DNA from: Ectobacillus panaciterrae DSM 19096
GTDB lineage: Bacteria > Bacillota > Bacilli > Bacillales > Bacillaceae_G
Length of the DNA: 64,000 nt
NCBI RefSeq assembly: GCF_000430785.1
Contig: NZ_AUMR01000012.1
Coordinates: forward strand, 1 to 64,000
Direction of reading: 5' to 3'
Shown: positions 53,722-62,452 of the stretch, in pieces
Position numbering within the stretch: the first letter of the stretch is position 1
Layout of the letters: each line of letters starts with the position of its first letter
Made by a program: the position numbers and the translations under genes
Notes under the pieces: generated by a model
Database searches by the model: none
Seen by the model: only the letters and a program-made list of their open reading frames with translations
What the model was told of the DNA's origin: nothing

Positions 53722-55068
53722 TTACGAACTGACCTGCTCGGTGAGTGTTGCAATATGCGGGGAAAGATGAGCTGTTTGCTGCTTAATTACCTCTACGTGT
53801 TTAATATAATGACCGTCCAGTTCTAAAATACGGAATTTGTAGTTTTCAATTTGAATGCTATCGCCTTGCTGAATTTCAAAGTGCTCGGTTAAAATCCAGC
53901 CGCTGATCGTATCTACATCACTGTCATCTATGGCAAGCCCGAACAAATGATTGACCTCGCTGACAAGCACCTTTCCTTCAAGAATTGTTTTCGTTTCGCT
54001 TATGTGCTGAATCTCAGGCTGCTCATCCGTATCGAACTCATCTTGAATCTCGCCTACGATTTCCTCTAAAATATCTTCAACTGTCACTAAGCCCGATGTT
54101 CCGCCATACTCATCTACAAGAATGGCCATGTGCGTCCTATCGCGCTGCATTTTTAAAAACAAGTCGTGTATGGGAATTGATTCAATCACTTGAATAATGG
54201 GACGGGCATAATGCTCAACCGTACACACCTGTACTTTAGGTTCCTGTGCAAAATCCGTAAAAACATCTTTAAAGTTAACCATGCCGACAATGTGATCTTT
54301 ATCCTTATCAATAACCGGATAACGGGTATATTTTTCATTAGACATCATTTGCATCACTTGCGCTAACGATTCTCCTTTTTCAATCGTTACCATTTCCGTA
54401 CGAGGGACCATAATTTCCTTTGCAATGCGGTCATCAAATTCAAAAATTTTGTTCACATATTTATATTCCGACTGATTTATTTCCCCGTTTCTATAGCTCT
54501 CTGAAACAAGCATCCGGAGCTCCTCTTCAGAGTGCGCTGCTTCATGCTCTTTAGTCAATTGCAGTCCGAACAAACCGACAATAAGACGCGCTGAGCCATT
54601 GAGCAGCCAAATAAACGGATAAGCGAGATGATAAAAAAATATAAGGGGCTTCGCTATTGCTAAGTTGATTCCCTCAGCCTTTTGGATGGCGAATGTTTTT
54701 GGTGCTAATTCTCCGATTACAACATGTAAGAAGGTGATGAGTGTAAACGATAAAAATACCGACAAAAGCGTTGAAAACGAGGGAGGCACTTCCAATCGAA
54801 TAAATACAGGATAAAGCATGCGCTTAATGGCGGGCTCCCCGAGCCACCCAAGCCCAAGCGCAGTTACAGTAATTCCAAGCTGACAGGCCGATAAATATCC
54901 ATCCAAATTCGAAATTACTGTTTTTACAGCAATGGCACGTTTACTTCCTTCTGCAATTAAATAGTCGACGCGAGAGCTTCTTATTTTCAAAATCGCAAAC
55001 TCCGCAGCGACAAAAAACGCAGTCAAGGCAATTAAAAGCGTAACCATACTCAAGTTAAATATGTCCAA
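53722..55068 (-). CDS. CNNM/CBS-domain transporter (hemolysin C family)
   Basis: A 448-residue protein with an N-terminal DUF21/CNNM membrane domain (~1-190, helices near 5-25, 60-80, 95-120, 130-155), a CBS pair (~215-335; MVPRTEMVTIEKGESLAQVM and DEYGGTSGLVTVEDILEEIV) and a CorC_HlyC end domain (~350-435). Relatives such as B. subtilis MpfA (YhdP) extrude magnesium. TTG 55068 with AAGGGA 8 bases upstream is the start. A hairpin CCTTGC/GCAAGG (55076-55099) overlaps the SD and could mask it. No M-box was recognised. Confidence 0.9.
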   Translation of the reverse strand: MDIFNLSMVTLLIALTAFFVAAEFAILKIRSSRVDYLIAEGSKRAIAVKTVISNLDGYLSACQLGITVTALGLGWLGEPAIKRMLYPVFIRLEVPPSFSTLLSVFLSFTLITFLHVVIGELAPKTFAIQKAEGINLAIAKPLIFFYHLAYPFIWLLNGSARLIVGLFGLQLTKEHEAAHSEEELRMLVSESYRNGEINQSEYKYVNKIFEFDDRIAKEIMVPRTEMVTIEKGESLAQVMQMMSNEKYTRYPVIDKDKDHIVGMVNFKDVFTDFAQEPKVQVCTVEHYARPIIQVIESIPIHDLFLKMQRDRTHMAILVDEYGGTSGLVTVEDILEEIVGEIQDEFDTDEQPEIQHISETKTILEGKVLVSEVNHLFGLAIDDSDVDTISGWILTEHFEIQQGDSIQIENYKFRILELDGHYIKHVEVIKQQTAHLSPHIATLTEQVSS

Positions 55069-55075
55069 ATATGTC

Positions 55076-55099
55076 CCTTGCCTACTACCGCAAGCAAGG
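55076..55099 (-). promoter_or_regulatory. Hairpin covering the SD of the CNNM/CBS gene
   Basis: CCTTGC/GCAAGG stem, where the second arm contains the AAGGGA site. Just before it, GGAGGTGGCTCC precedes a TTG that opens a 15-codon frame overlapping the gene start. Together these look like a translational control leader; inferred. Confidence 0.35.
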
Positions 55100-55223
55100 A
55101 GCCACCTCCTACCGGTTTTATTCCTATCTTATGAATAAAAATAAGCCTTTCATTCTAACAATCTCGCTTTTTTTCTACACTGCGTATCACCTTATACCGT
55201 TATTCAAACTATGTTGTACTTAA

Positions 55224-55410
55224 CTATATATAAGTGAATTATAATTTCGACATTTCCATGTGCTATGTGCAACCAAAAGAAAATATTGTATGCTTCTTCT
55301 CTCTGGTTTACCCTTGCATGAACCGCTACAAAGGTTTGACCGCTTCTGCACGTCGCCGGATGATCTCTCCCCACTATAAAAAGACGGTTTTTTTATTCAC
55401 TTGTATATAG
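55224..55410 (+). repeat. Dispersed repeat, copy D (MITE-like)
   Basis: About 187 bp, in the 576-bp gap between two divergent genes. Ends CTATATATAAGTGAATTATAA and TTTTTATTCACTTGTATATAG are imperfect inverted repeats. It is nearly identical to copy C and shares the GGTTTGACCGCTTCT...GCCGGATG core with A and B. The rest of the gap (55411-55644) holds the racA promoter region; no gene is seen. Confidence 0.85.
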
Positions 55411-55644
55411 ATTATGTATCTACATGATAACGAAACTCATATCTTCCGTCAAACGCGATAAACGAGGAAATTCAACCAAAAAACCTCTCATTTTCAGTCA
55501 TTTATGCAAGAATTTTATACAAAGCTCAGTTGTTTTCAGGTATTTTCACTTTCTTTGCCGATTTCCCACTTCTTTTGTCACGCGTGCAGGGAATTTATTA
55601 CGGAAAGAGAAAACGTACAACATGAGAATTGAGGAGGGATTAGT

Positions 55645-56124
55645 ATGGAATATAAAACTCCGATGGTTGCTAAAAAGTTAGGTGTCAGTCCAAAGGTTGT
55701 GATGCGCATCGTTCAACAATTGCAATTGGATCTGCAAAAAAATAAGTTTGGTCATTATATATTCAGCGAAGACGACCTGCAGCAAATTCTAGAGTACCAT
55801 CAAACTCCCGAGAATACTCCCGTGGCTGAATTTCCCGCTGATTTCTCGCACGAAGAATTCGCTTCTTTGAAGCAGGAAATACAAGCTTTATCTAATCGTA
55901 TGACTCGCAATGAAGGTAAATTGGACGCTAAAGCTGACGATGTGGTAAACTATCAGCTGCTGCAGCATCGAAGTGAAATTGAAGAGCTGCAGAAAACCAT
56001 CAAGCTGCTAAAAGGAAGAATAGAGCAATTGGAAGTCCGAAAGCCGTATATAGCTCCTGTACGAGAAAACACGGCTGAAAAGCCTAAGCGGCGCAAAATG
56101 AGTTTAAGCATTTTTGGTTTTTAG
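55645..56124 (+). CDS. racA: Chromosome-anchoring protein RacA
   Basis: A 159-residue protein. A MerR-like winged HTH (residues ~4-55: TPMVAKKLGVSPKVVMRIVQ, FGHYIFSEDDLQQILEYH) is followed by a coiled coil (~75-135) and a basic tail (PKRRKMSLSIFGF). This is the RacA layout: the HTH binds ram sites near oriC and the tail meets DivIVA, tethering the origin to the cell pole in early sporulation. GAGGAGGG lies 9 bases upstream. Length is near that of B. cereus RacA and below the 184 residues of B. subtilis. It is a one-gene unit. Confidence 0.9.
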   Translation: MEYKTPMVAKKLGVSPKVVMRIVQQLQLDLQKNKFGHYIFSEDDLQQILEYHQTPENTPVAEFPADFSHEEFASLKQEIQALSNRMTRNEGKLDAKADDVVNYQLLQHRSEIEELQKTIKLLKGRIEQLEVRKPYIAPVRENTAEKPKRRKMSLSIFGF

Positions 56125-56130
56125 TCCTCA

Positions 56131-56180
56131 AGGTGTAAAGAAGCGATGTGTTCAAACGCATCGGCTCTTTACACCTTTTT
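56131..56180 (+). terminator. Terminator after racA
   Basis: AGGTGTAAAG-A-GCGATG...CATCG-G-CTTTACACC stem and TTTTT. Confidence 0.9.
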
Positions 56181-56316
56181 ACGTTCATCCGTATAATTTT
56201 CCATATTTTATTTATACTAATTTTCAGCATGCAATGTGTATATTTCCTGCATTTTTTAAAAAACGGGCTGATTGCCAAGCTCATTATTTCAAACATACAT
56301 ACAAGGAGGTTTGTTT

Positions 56317-57966
56317 ATGAAGAACAAGCGAGTTATGCTGCTCTCTATGCTGCTCCCTTCTGTATTATCCATCTCCATGTTAAGCGGCTGCGCCGGAAAC
56401 AAAGGAGAAAATAAACAGAATACCGCGTCATCCAAAAAGAAAGAACAAGTACTGAATTTAATTGAAACAGACGAAATTCCTACAATGGACACAACGAAAG
56501 CAACAGATGCTATAGCATTTCGTATCATGGTCAACACAATGGAAGGGTTATATCGGCTCGATAAAAGCAACAAGCCTATTCCAGGCATTGCTGAGTCTTA
56601 TACAGCAAGCGCTGACAAGAAGACTTACACCTTCAAGCTTCGTGATGCAAACTGGTCAAACGGGGATCCAGTAACTGCTAAGGACTTTGTATATGCATGG
56701 CGCCGTTTAGTAGATCCAAAAGTGGGCGCAGAGTACGCCTATATTATGTATTACGTGAAAAATGCACAGAAAATCAACGAAGGAAAAGCTGCTTTAGATT
56801 CCCTTGGCGTAAAAGCTTCGGGCGACAAAACATTGGTCGTGGAGCTGGAGTCCCCACTTCCGGAATCCACGTTAATCGCATTAACAACATTTCCTTCTTA
56901 CTTCCCTTTGAATGAAAAATTCGTAAATGCACAAGCTGGCAAATTCGGGTTGGAGGCTGCCAATACGTTATCCAACGGTCCATTCACGTTAAGCGATTGG
57001 AAGCATAATGCGAGTTTTCAATTCGCAAAAAATGATACATATTGGGATGCCAAGACCGTGAAGCTGAAGAAAATCAATTTTAACATTGTAAAAGACGTAT
57101 CTACTGCAGTGAACTTATACGAGGGCGGACAGATAGATCAAGTCTCTTTGTCTTCTGAGTTTGTAGATAAATATAAGAGCAGTTCAAATTTCAAAACAGA
57201 GCCGGAAGCAACCATCTTCTACTTACGAATGAACCTTAACAATCCGATTCTCAAAAATATAAATGCACGAAAAGCAATCGACTTGGCTATTGACAAAAAA
57301 TCTTTAACAAGCGTCATTTTAAACAATGGATCTAAGCCGGCATATTTCTTTGTTCCAAAAGATTTCGTTAAAAGTCCTGACGGAAAAGACTTCCGTGCCC
57401 TTAATGGCGATTTTAATAAAACAGACACAAAAGCTGCCAAAGATCTTTGGACAAAAGCAAAACAAGAGCTGGGTCAACAGCAAGTCACATTAGAGCTGTT
57501 GAATTATGACACAGAAACAGCAAAAAAAACCGGCGAATATCTCAAAGAACAAATGGAGAAAAATCTAGAAGGGCTTACAGTCAATATTAAACAGCAGCCG
57601 TTCAAACAAAAGCTTGAGCTCGTCAGAAAAAAAGAATTTGAATTGTCATTGGACGGCTGGGGAGCAGATTATTTAGATGCGGTTTCCTATCTCGATATAT
57701 TTGTATCCAATAGCCCGAATAACAGCTCTTCCTATTCTAATCCTGAGTATGATAAATTAATCAGCGCCGTTAAATCCTCTTTAGCAACCGACGAAAAAGC
57801 GCGCTTTGATGCACTATTAAAAGCAGAAAAGCTATTATTTAAGGATGCTGCAATCAGTCCTCTTTATCAGCGCGGCCGCGCCATCATTACAAAGCCTTAC
57901 GTTAAAGATGTATATTACCACCAAATTGGCGGCGATTATTCATATAAATGGGCTTATATAGATTAA
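56317..57966 (+). CDS. oppA: Peptide-binding lipoprotein, OppA type
   Basis: A 549-residue solute-binding protein of an ABC peptide importer. The signal peptide ends in a lipobox LSGC (Cys25), and family SBP_bac_5 blocks follow: NLIETDEIPTMDTTKATDAI, DANWSNGDPVTAKDFVYAWR and GWGADYLDAVSYLDIF. It catches oligopeptides, in Bacillus also quorum peptides such as PapR or Phr. No permease or ATPase genes adjoin it, so it feeds a transporter encoded elsewhere. ATG 56317 with ACAAGGAGG is chosen; a longer frame lacks an SD. Confidence 0.92.
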   Translation: MKNKRVMLLSMLLPSVLSISMLSGCAGNKGENKQNTASSKKKEQVLNLIETDEIPTMDTTKATDAIAFRIMVNTMEGLYRLDKSNKPIPGIAESYTASADKKTYTFKLRDANWSNGDPVTAKDFVYAWRRLVDPKVGAEYAYIMYYVKNAQKINEGKAALDSLGVKASGDKTLVVELESPLPESTLIALTTFPSYFPLNEKFVNAQAGKFGLEAANTLSNGPFTLSDWKHNASFQFAKNDTYWDAKTVKLKKINFNIVKDVSTAVNLYEGGQIDQVSLSSEFVDKYKSSSNFKTEPEATIFYLRMNLNNPILKNINARKAIDLAIDKKSLTSVILNNGSKPAYFFVPKDFVKSPDGKDFRALNGDFNKTDTKAAKDLWTKAKQELGQQQVTLELLNYDTETAKKTGEYLKEQMEKNLEGLTVNIKQQPFKQKLELVRKKEFELSLDGWGADYLDAVSYLDIFVSNSPNNSSSYSNPEYDKLISAVKSSLATDEKARFDALLKAEKLLFKDAAISPLYQRGRAIITKPYVKDVYYHQIGGDYSYKWAYID

Positions 57967-57972
57967 TGTTCT

Positions 57973-58007
57973 ACAGCTTGCTGATTGGCAAGCTGTTGTT
58001 TTTTTAT
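57973..58007 (+). terminator. Terminator after oppA
   Basis: ACAGCTTGC/GCAAGCTGT stem followed by TGTTTTTTT. Confidence 0.9.
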
Positions 58008-58222
58008 TATGGTATGTGAAATTATAAGCTGTTTCCTTTCCTAACTCACTCATTTTCGAATATAACCCATGTATTATTTCCGCAGAAAAAGAATACGTGC
58101 CTTGATTCCTAACTATCTTTTTATTAAAATAACGTATCAGTTAAATTTGTTTATAAAATAAGCACCAGCATTCGTTGCAACTGACAGCCATTTTATCGAT
58201 CAATATGACGTATCAATACTGT

Positions 58223-58253
58223 AAAAGGCTCGCCGTTTTGGCGAGCCTTTTTA
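58223..58253. terminator. Bidirectional terminator, end of hcp
   Basis: AAAAGGCTCGCC/GGCGAGCCTTTT with 5-base loop; T runs on both strands. Confidence 0.9.
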
Positions 58254-58315
58254 ATTAACAATGTAGGAATAGTAGACCAAAAGAAATCAGAAGGTAATCC
58301 AATCAGGTCGAGTTT

Positions 58316-59602
58316 TCAAGATAGCATAGCCGCCATATCTTCTGCTGCTGTTGTAATTAACTTTAGGCCAAATTGCTCCTGCAGTGCTTGCAGTATACCT
58401 GGTGAGATAAATTCCGGCGCCTTTGGTCCGATTCGAATATCTTGAATGCCAAGGCTGAACAAACCTAACAAAATGGCTACTGCTTTTTGTTCAAACCACG
58501 AAAGAACAATACTAACAGGCAATTCATTCACTTCACAGTTAAAGGCTTGTGCCAAGGCGGCCGCGATTTTAACAGTAGAAATAGAATTGTTGCATTGTCC
58601 TAAATCTAAATATCGCGGAATATTTGTCCCCGGCACTACTCCATAATCTACATCATTAAAACGAAATTTGCCGCATGAAGTTGTTAAAATAACCGTTTCC
58701 GGCGGCAAAGAAGTGGCTAGTTCTCGATAATATTCTCCGCCTTTACCAGGGGCATCGCATCCGGCAATTACGAAGAACCGTTTAATTTTGCCATCTTGCA
58801 CAGCTTTAACGATTTCTGGAGCAATAGACAGCACTGTCTCATGGTGGAAACCAGTTATTAAATGCTCATCAGACTCTATATAAGCCTCTGGAAGCTCCAG
58901 CGCCTTATCGATTAAAAGAGTAAAATCGTCATTTTCAATTTTGCGAACACCTTCCAAGCCTGCCACCTCGTATGAAAAGAAGCGATCTGCGTACGTACCT
59001 TTAATAGGCATCACACAATTTGTTGTCGCCAAAATGGCTCCAGGGAATTTTTCAAACAAACGGCGTTGATCGTACCATGCTTTTCCTATATTTCCTTTTA
59101 AATGCGCATACTTTTTCAATGATGGATAGCCGTGCGCTGGAAGCATTTCGGAATGTGTATAAATGTTAATTCCTTTTCCTTCCGTTTGTTTTAACAGTTC
59201 TTCTAAGGCATATAAATTATGACCAGTTACAACGATGGCTTTTCCTTCTACTCTATTTTGGCTGACTTGTATCGGCTCTGGAATGCCAAAATGCTCCGTA
59301 TGAGCACGATCTAGCATTTCCATTACGCGAATGGCCGATTGTCCAACCTTCATAGCCATACTCAAATGCTCTTGTTCATTAAAATTTGAATTCGTAAGAG
59401 TCATATATAACGCTTCATGCGTCGTTGCATCCACAAATGAATCCGTATAGCCTAACTGCGCTGCATGCGTACGATATGCTGCAATTCCCTTTAATCCGAA
59501 CACAAGTATATCTTGCAAGCTTGCGATTATTTCATTCTTTCCGCATACACCCATTACTTTACATCCGCCAGTCGGCGTTTGTTCACACTGATGACAAAAC
59601 AT
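58316..59602 (-). CDS. hcp: Hybrid-cluster protein (hydroxylamine/NO reductase), short class
   Basis: A 428-residue Hcp. The N-terminal cluster ligands are C3, C6, C14 and C20 (FCHQCEQTP, GGCKVMGVCGK). The hybrid cluster is bound by residues in TTNCVMPIKG, AGCDAPGKGGEYY, TTSCGKFRF and DLGQCNNS. It lacks ~120 residues of the helical domain found in the 550-residue E. coli type, as in many Bacillus and thermophile enzymes. It reduces NO or hydroxylamine under low oxygen. ATG 59602 follows AAAGGGGAC. No Hcr reductase gene adjoins it. An FNR-like site lies upstream. Confidence 0.95.
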   Translation of the reverse strand: MFCHQCEQTPTGGCKVMGVCGKNEIIASLQDILVFGLKGIAAYRTHAAQLGYTDSFVDATTHEALYMTLTNSNFNEQEHLSMAMKVGQSAIRVMEMLDRAHTEHFGIPEPIQVSQNRVEGKAIVVTGHNLYALEELLKQTEGKGINIYTHSEMLPAHGYPSLKKYAHLKGNIGKAWYDQRRLFEKFPGAILATTNCVMPIKGTYADRFFSYEVAGLEGVRKIENDDFTLLIDKALELPEAYIESDEHLITGFHHETVLSIAPEIVKAVQDGKIKRFFVIAGCDAPGKGGEYYRELATSLPPETVILTTSCGKFRFNDVDYGVVPGTNIPRYLDLGQCNNSISTVKIAAALAQAFNCEVNELPVSIVLSWFEQKAVAILLGLFSLGIQDIRIGPKAPEFISPGILQALQEQFGLKLITTAAEDMAAMLS

Positions 59603-59666
59603 GATTTCCGTCCCCTTTCTCCATAAACATCACATCTATAGCATAAGAAAAACAAGGAGAGCATGT

Positions 59667-59682
59667 TGTGACGGGAATCACT
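59667..59682. promoter_or_regulatory. FNR-like box upstream of hcp
   Basis: TGTGA-CGGGAA-TCACT differs by one base from the TGTGA-N6-TCACA consensus; it lies 65 bases from the hcp start. A weaker half site TGTGA is at 59699. Anaerobic control of hcp by FNR is known in other bacteria. Confidence 0.6.
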
Positions 59683-59732
59683 TTCATTCAGTCGATTGTG
59701 TGACAATTTTTCATAGTGTGCTATGAAAAGCC

Positions 59733-60335
59733 TTAAGTTAACATAATATTTTTATGGTTTTGCTGTAACAGCTTTTGTGCATATGCATTTCCTTTTAATA
59801 CATCCCGAAACTCTTTTACGGAGTATACGTGCTTCATTGCTGCAAATGCCTCTATTCGCACCGGCACTCCTGTAACTTTTTCACTGAGTAAAAACTCGTC
59901 GTCAATAGGTTCTGCCCGAAATCCTAAAAAACGCAAATACAAGTACATCCTTTTTGTGAGAACGGCAATGTACCAATCCGCTTTTGTCTCAAGCGCATGA
60001 ATAAATAAAATGGCTGTAAGGTGTTTAAAATGACCGCGTCCTCTAAACTGGCTGTCAATGGACAGCTTTCCTATTTCGTATACCTTCTTGCTGCCCAGCT
60101 CCTGCACAACCGGGTGCTTGGAGAATGGATAAAAAAATTCAGAGTTTGATTCATCAGGCTCTTTATACCTGGCACACTCTACCGTACCAATAAACTTTTC
60201 TCCTTCGCCAATTAACAAAAAACGTTCAGGACTCAAATTTCTCTCTACAAATGTTAAACTTCTTTCTTCGCAAAAGTCTCCCCACAATTGCTCAAACATA
60301 AAATGTTCTTCCTTCGTTTGAACTCTTTGAAACAT
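59733..60335 (-). CDS. GNAT/FeeM-like acyltransferase fold protein
   Basis: A 200-residue protein with a GNAT-type core: FLLIGEGEKFIGTVECARY (~40-58), a strand YEIGKLSIDSQFRGRGHFKHL (~86-106, in place of the acetyl-CoA loop) and KRMYLYLRFLGFRAEPI (~127-143). The order, with a large gap between strands and the IGKLSID(S/P)xFRG motif, recalls N-acyl amino acid synthases (FeeM) and autoinducer synthase-like enzymes. Substrate unknown. ATG 60335 follows AGAGGCGGGGC. It stands alone between hcp and the McrBC-like genes. Confidence 0.7.
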   Translation of the reverse strand: MFQRVQTKEEHFMFEQLWGDFCEERSLTFVERNLSPERFLLIGEGEKFIGTVECARYKEPDESNSEFFYPFSKHPVVQELGSKKVYEIGKLSIDSQFRGRGHFKHLTAILFIHALETKADWYIAVLTKRMYLYLRFLGFRAEPIDDEFLLSEKVTGVPVRIEAFAAMKHVYSVKEFRDVLKGNAYAQKLLQQNHKNIMLT

Positions 60336-60592
60336 AATTGCCCCGCCTCTCTAGCAGCCTATTCTATAGCAAACAAATACGATACGTTTTGATAGTGCTT
60401 TTGTATATATGGTACATAAAGAATGAATAAAAATACAATAAAAATTTCTACCCTTTTATATTTCCACAAAAAGGAAATTATTCCTTTTGTTTTTACATTT
60501 CTTATTCTATCTTTAACAATCTCTTTATTATATATTCATAATACAGTACATGAAATTTAATGCATATAGATAGAGCTGAGATACTCTCTGCC

Positions 60593-62452
60593 CTATCTCA
60601 ATCCAAGCCATTCCTCAAATAATCGAATAAATTCTCGTTTTCCCATTAATTGCTCGGCCCCTTGCTTTGTTGTGTAAGGATAAAACTGCAGAAATATGCC
60701 GCATCCCGATTCAATTTTCTTAGCATGCACCTGACTTCCTGGATATACGCACACCACTTCGTGTATCGCTCTTCTATGGAATTGTCTTTTTCCATCCTTT
60801 TCTGTGACATATTTAATAGACCAATATTTATACATCTGTTCCGTTGCCTTTGTATTGCCGATAGGCTGAAAAATATTGTACATTGGACTGTATTTCACTT
60901 CTACAATAATTGAAGATTGATAGACCCATTCTTCGTTAATCTGCTGGAAATAGTCGATGCGAATGTCCGGTTTTTTCGTATCTTCACCGTTATAAAAATT
61001 GCTTCCCTTACTAAGCGCAATCAGCGGATGCGTTTCAATCAACTCATTGAAAACAACTTGAAGGCGCATGTTCTCTTTCTCTAATGTAACAGCGGTACCG
61101 TCTTGTAATCCGTCCAAATAAAAAAAAGATTGAATTTGTGTTTTTACAGGTATCGGAGGAACAAAATCAATCTCTTGCAAAATAGACAAAATAGCAAAAA
61201 ATATATAATACTCATAGATTAAAAAAGTGGGCTTATAAACGAAAAGAAACAGCGGCTCGTTTGCTTGCATATCCGTTTTTTGATGCAGCGTTTCCATAAA
61301 TCGGATAAAATTACGATACATCGGCTTTAAGGAAGACGGGACATAGGAAATCTCAGATGGAATGCTGCTCCAAAAAGGAGAATGAAGAAGCGTAGCTACA
61401 TATACGGTTAACTCGCTAATAATCCCATACAGCACTTTATATTCCTGCATTTTGACCGATACCTTTCTCATATCGGTATCTTTTAAAAGCTGGATATTCC
61501 TATATTTTTGTTTATCTCTTTCTGTAACAGACCCATTTCTTTCAATCGTCTGCAAAATTGTTTGAACGGCTTGCTTTTCTTTTTTTCCATTTCCCTCTAA
61601 GTGCTGTAGTTTATTCATATTTTCATATAAAAAAAGCTGCAGTTTTTCAACAGTCTGCAAAAATTCTATCGTCTTCCTCTTCACAAATTGATGGGCAGGA
61701 CTCCTTCTTGATTCTAATACGCGACGGTTCCACTGCTTCTCTATTCCTTTCGCCTGCAAAAGGTCATTTTTGCGTATTGTCCCCTTTGTTGGTTTGCGAA
61801 ACGATCTCTCCTTTCGTTCCACAACTTCGTACTGTACATCGTCTTCAATCCATGTATACAATTGCTTTATATGTGAAATATTTTGAGACAGCCAGCGAAT
61901 GGTTTTCATGTGAGAGTGATCTTCTAAATCTGAAAACAAAGAGAATGTTTTTTTATAATGTCCTCTATCCATAATTAAACTGCCCAGCACAGCGCGAACT
62001 GTATTTTGAATCAGAACAAGCTGGTCATCATAAAAGTTTTTCGGTGTAATGCGAAACGCACCGTAATACAGTTCCCCTTCCACCTGTACCTCAAAATGAT
62101 ACATACCGCACCGCCACGGGTATACATAATCTGTTTTTCCATGCTCATACAATAAAACGAGCGGTTGTTTTGCATGAAGCTTATATTTCCACTCCGATTC
62201 TTGCTTTTTTCCTTCGTATACTTTGTTCCAAACGAAAGTAACATATATGCCCGCTTCACCCAGAAACTGCAAACGAAGCGGCTTCAATTCTTGTACTTCA
62301 TAAACACATTCAGGAAGGAAGTGCGGTGATTCACATAATCGAGACAAAGGCACTGCATCTCCCTTTTCCCCATTGCCTACTACAAGCTGCAGCAAAAATG
62401 GCAGCTTTTTTCCTTCGTCAATGATTTGCGTATACTCCTCATTATTTCGCAT
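60593..62452 (-). CDS. DUF2357/PD-(D/E)XK nuclease, McrC-like partner
   Basis: A 619-residue protein. The N-terminal half is DUF2357-like (beta-rich 1-~145, then helical ~150-420). The C-terminal end carries a PD-(D/E)XK nuclease: KPDIRIDYF (~495) and IIVEVKYSP (~521), followed by KATEQMYKYW. That gives the catalytic Asp and Glu-X-Lys. Its gene overlaps the AAA gene upstream by 11 bases. An McrB-like motor plus an McrC-like nuclease restrict modified or foreign DNA; the pair here resembles two-gene systems such as LlaJI, so a defence role is likely, though untested. A DNA repair role is an alternative. Confidence 0.78.
   Translation of the reverse strand: MRNNEEYTQIIDEGKKLPFLLQLVVGNGEKGDAVPLSRLCESPHFLPECVYEVQELKPLRLQFLGEAGIYVTFVWNKVYEGKKQESEWKYKLHAKQPLVLLYEHGKTDYVYPWRCGMYHFEVQVEGELYYGAFRITPKNFYDDQLVLIQNTVRAVLGSLIMDRGHYKKTFSLFSDLEDHSHMKTIRWLSQNISHIKQLYTWIEDDVQYEVVERKERSFRKPTKGTIRKNDLLQAKGIEKQWNRRVLESRRSPAHQFVKRKTIEFLQTVEKLQLFLYENMNKLQHLEGNGKKEKQAVQTILQTIERNGSVTERDKQKYRNIQLLKDTDMRKVSVKMQEYKVLYGIISELTVYVATLLHSPFWSSIPSEISYVPSSLKPMYRNFIRFMETLHQKTDMQANEPLFLFVYKPTFLIYEYYIFFAILSILQEIDFVPPIPVKTQIQSFFYLDGLQDGTAVTLEKENMRLQVVFNELIETHPLIALSKGSNFYNGEDTKKPDIRIDYFQQINEEWVYQSSIIVEVKYSPMYNIFQPIGNTKATEQMYKYWSIKYVTEKDGKRQFHRRAIHEVVCVYPGSQVHAKKIESGCGIFLQFYPYTTKQGAEQLMGKREFIRLFEEWLGLR

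Larger units (their letters stand above)
57967..58315. other. Intergenic stretch between oppA and hcp
   Basis: Holds the oppA terminator (57973) and the terminator at 58223; nothing else was recognised. Confidence 0.6.
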
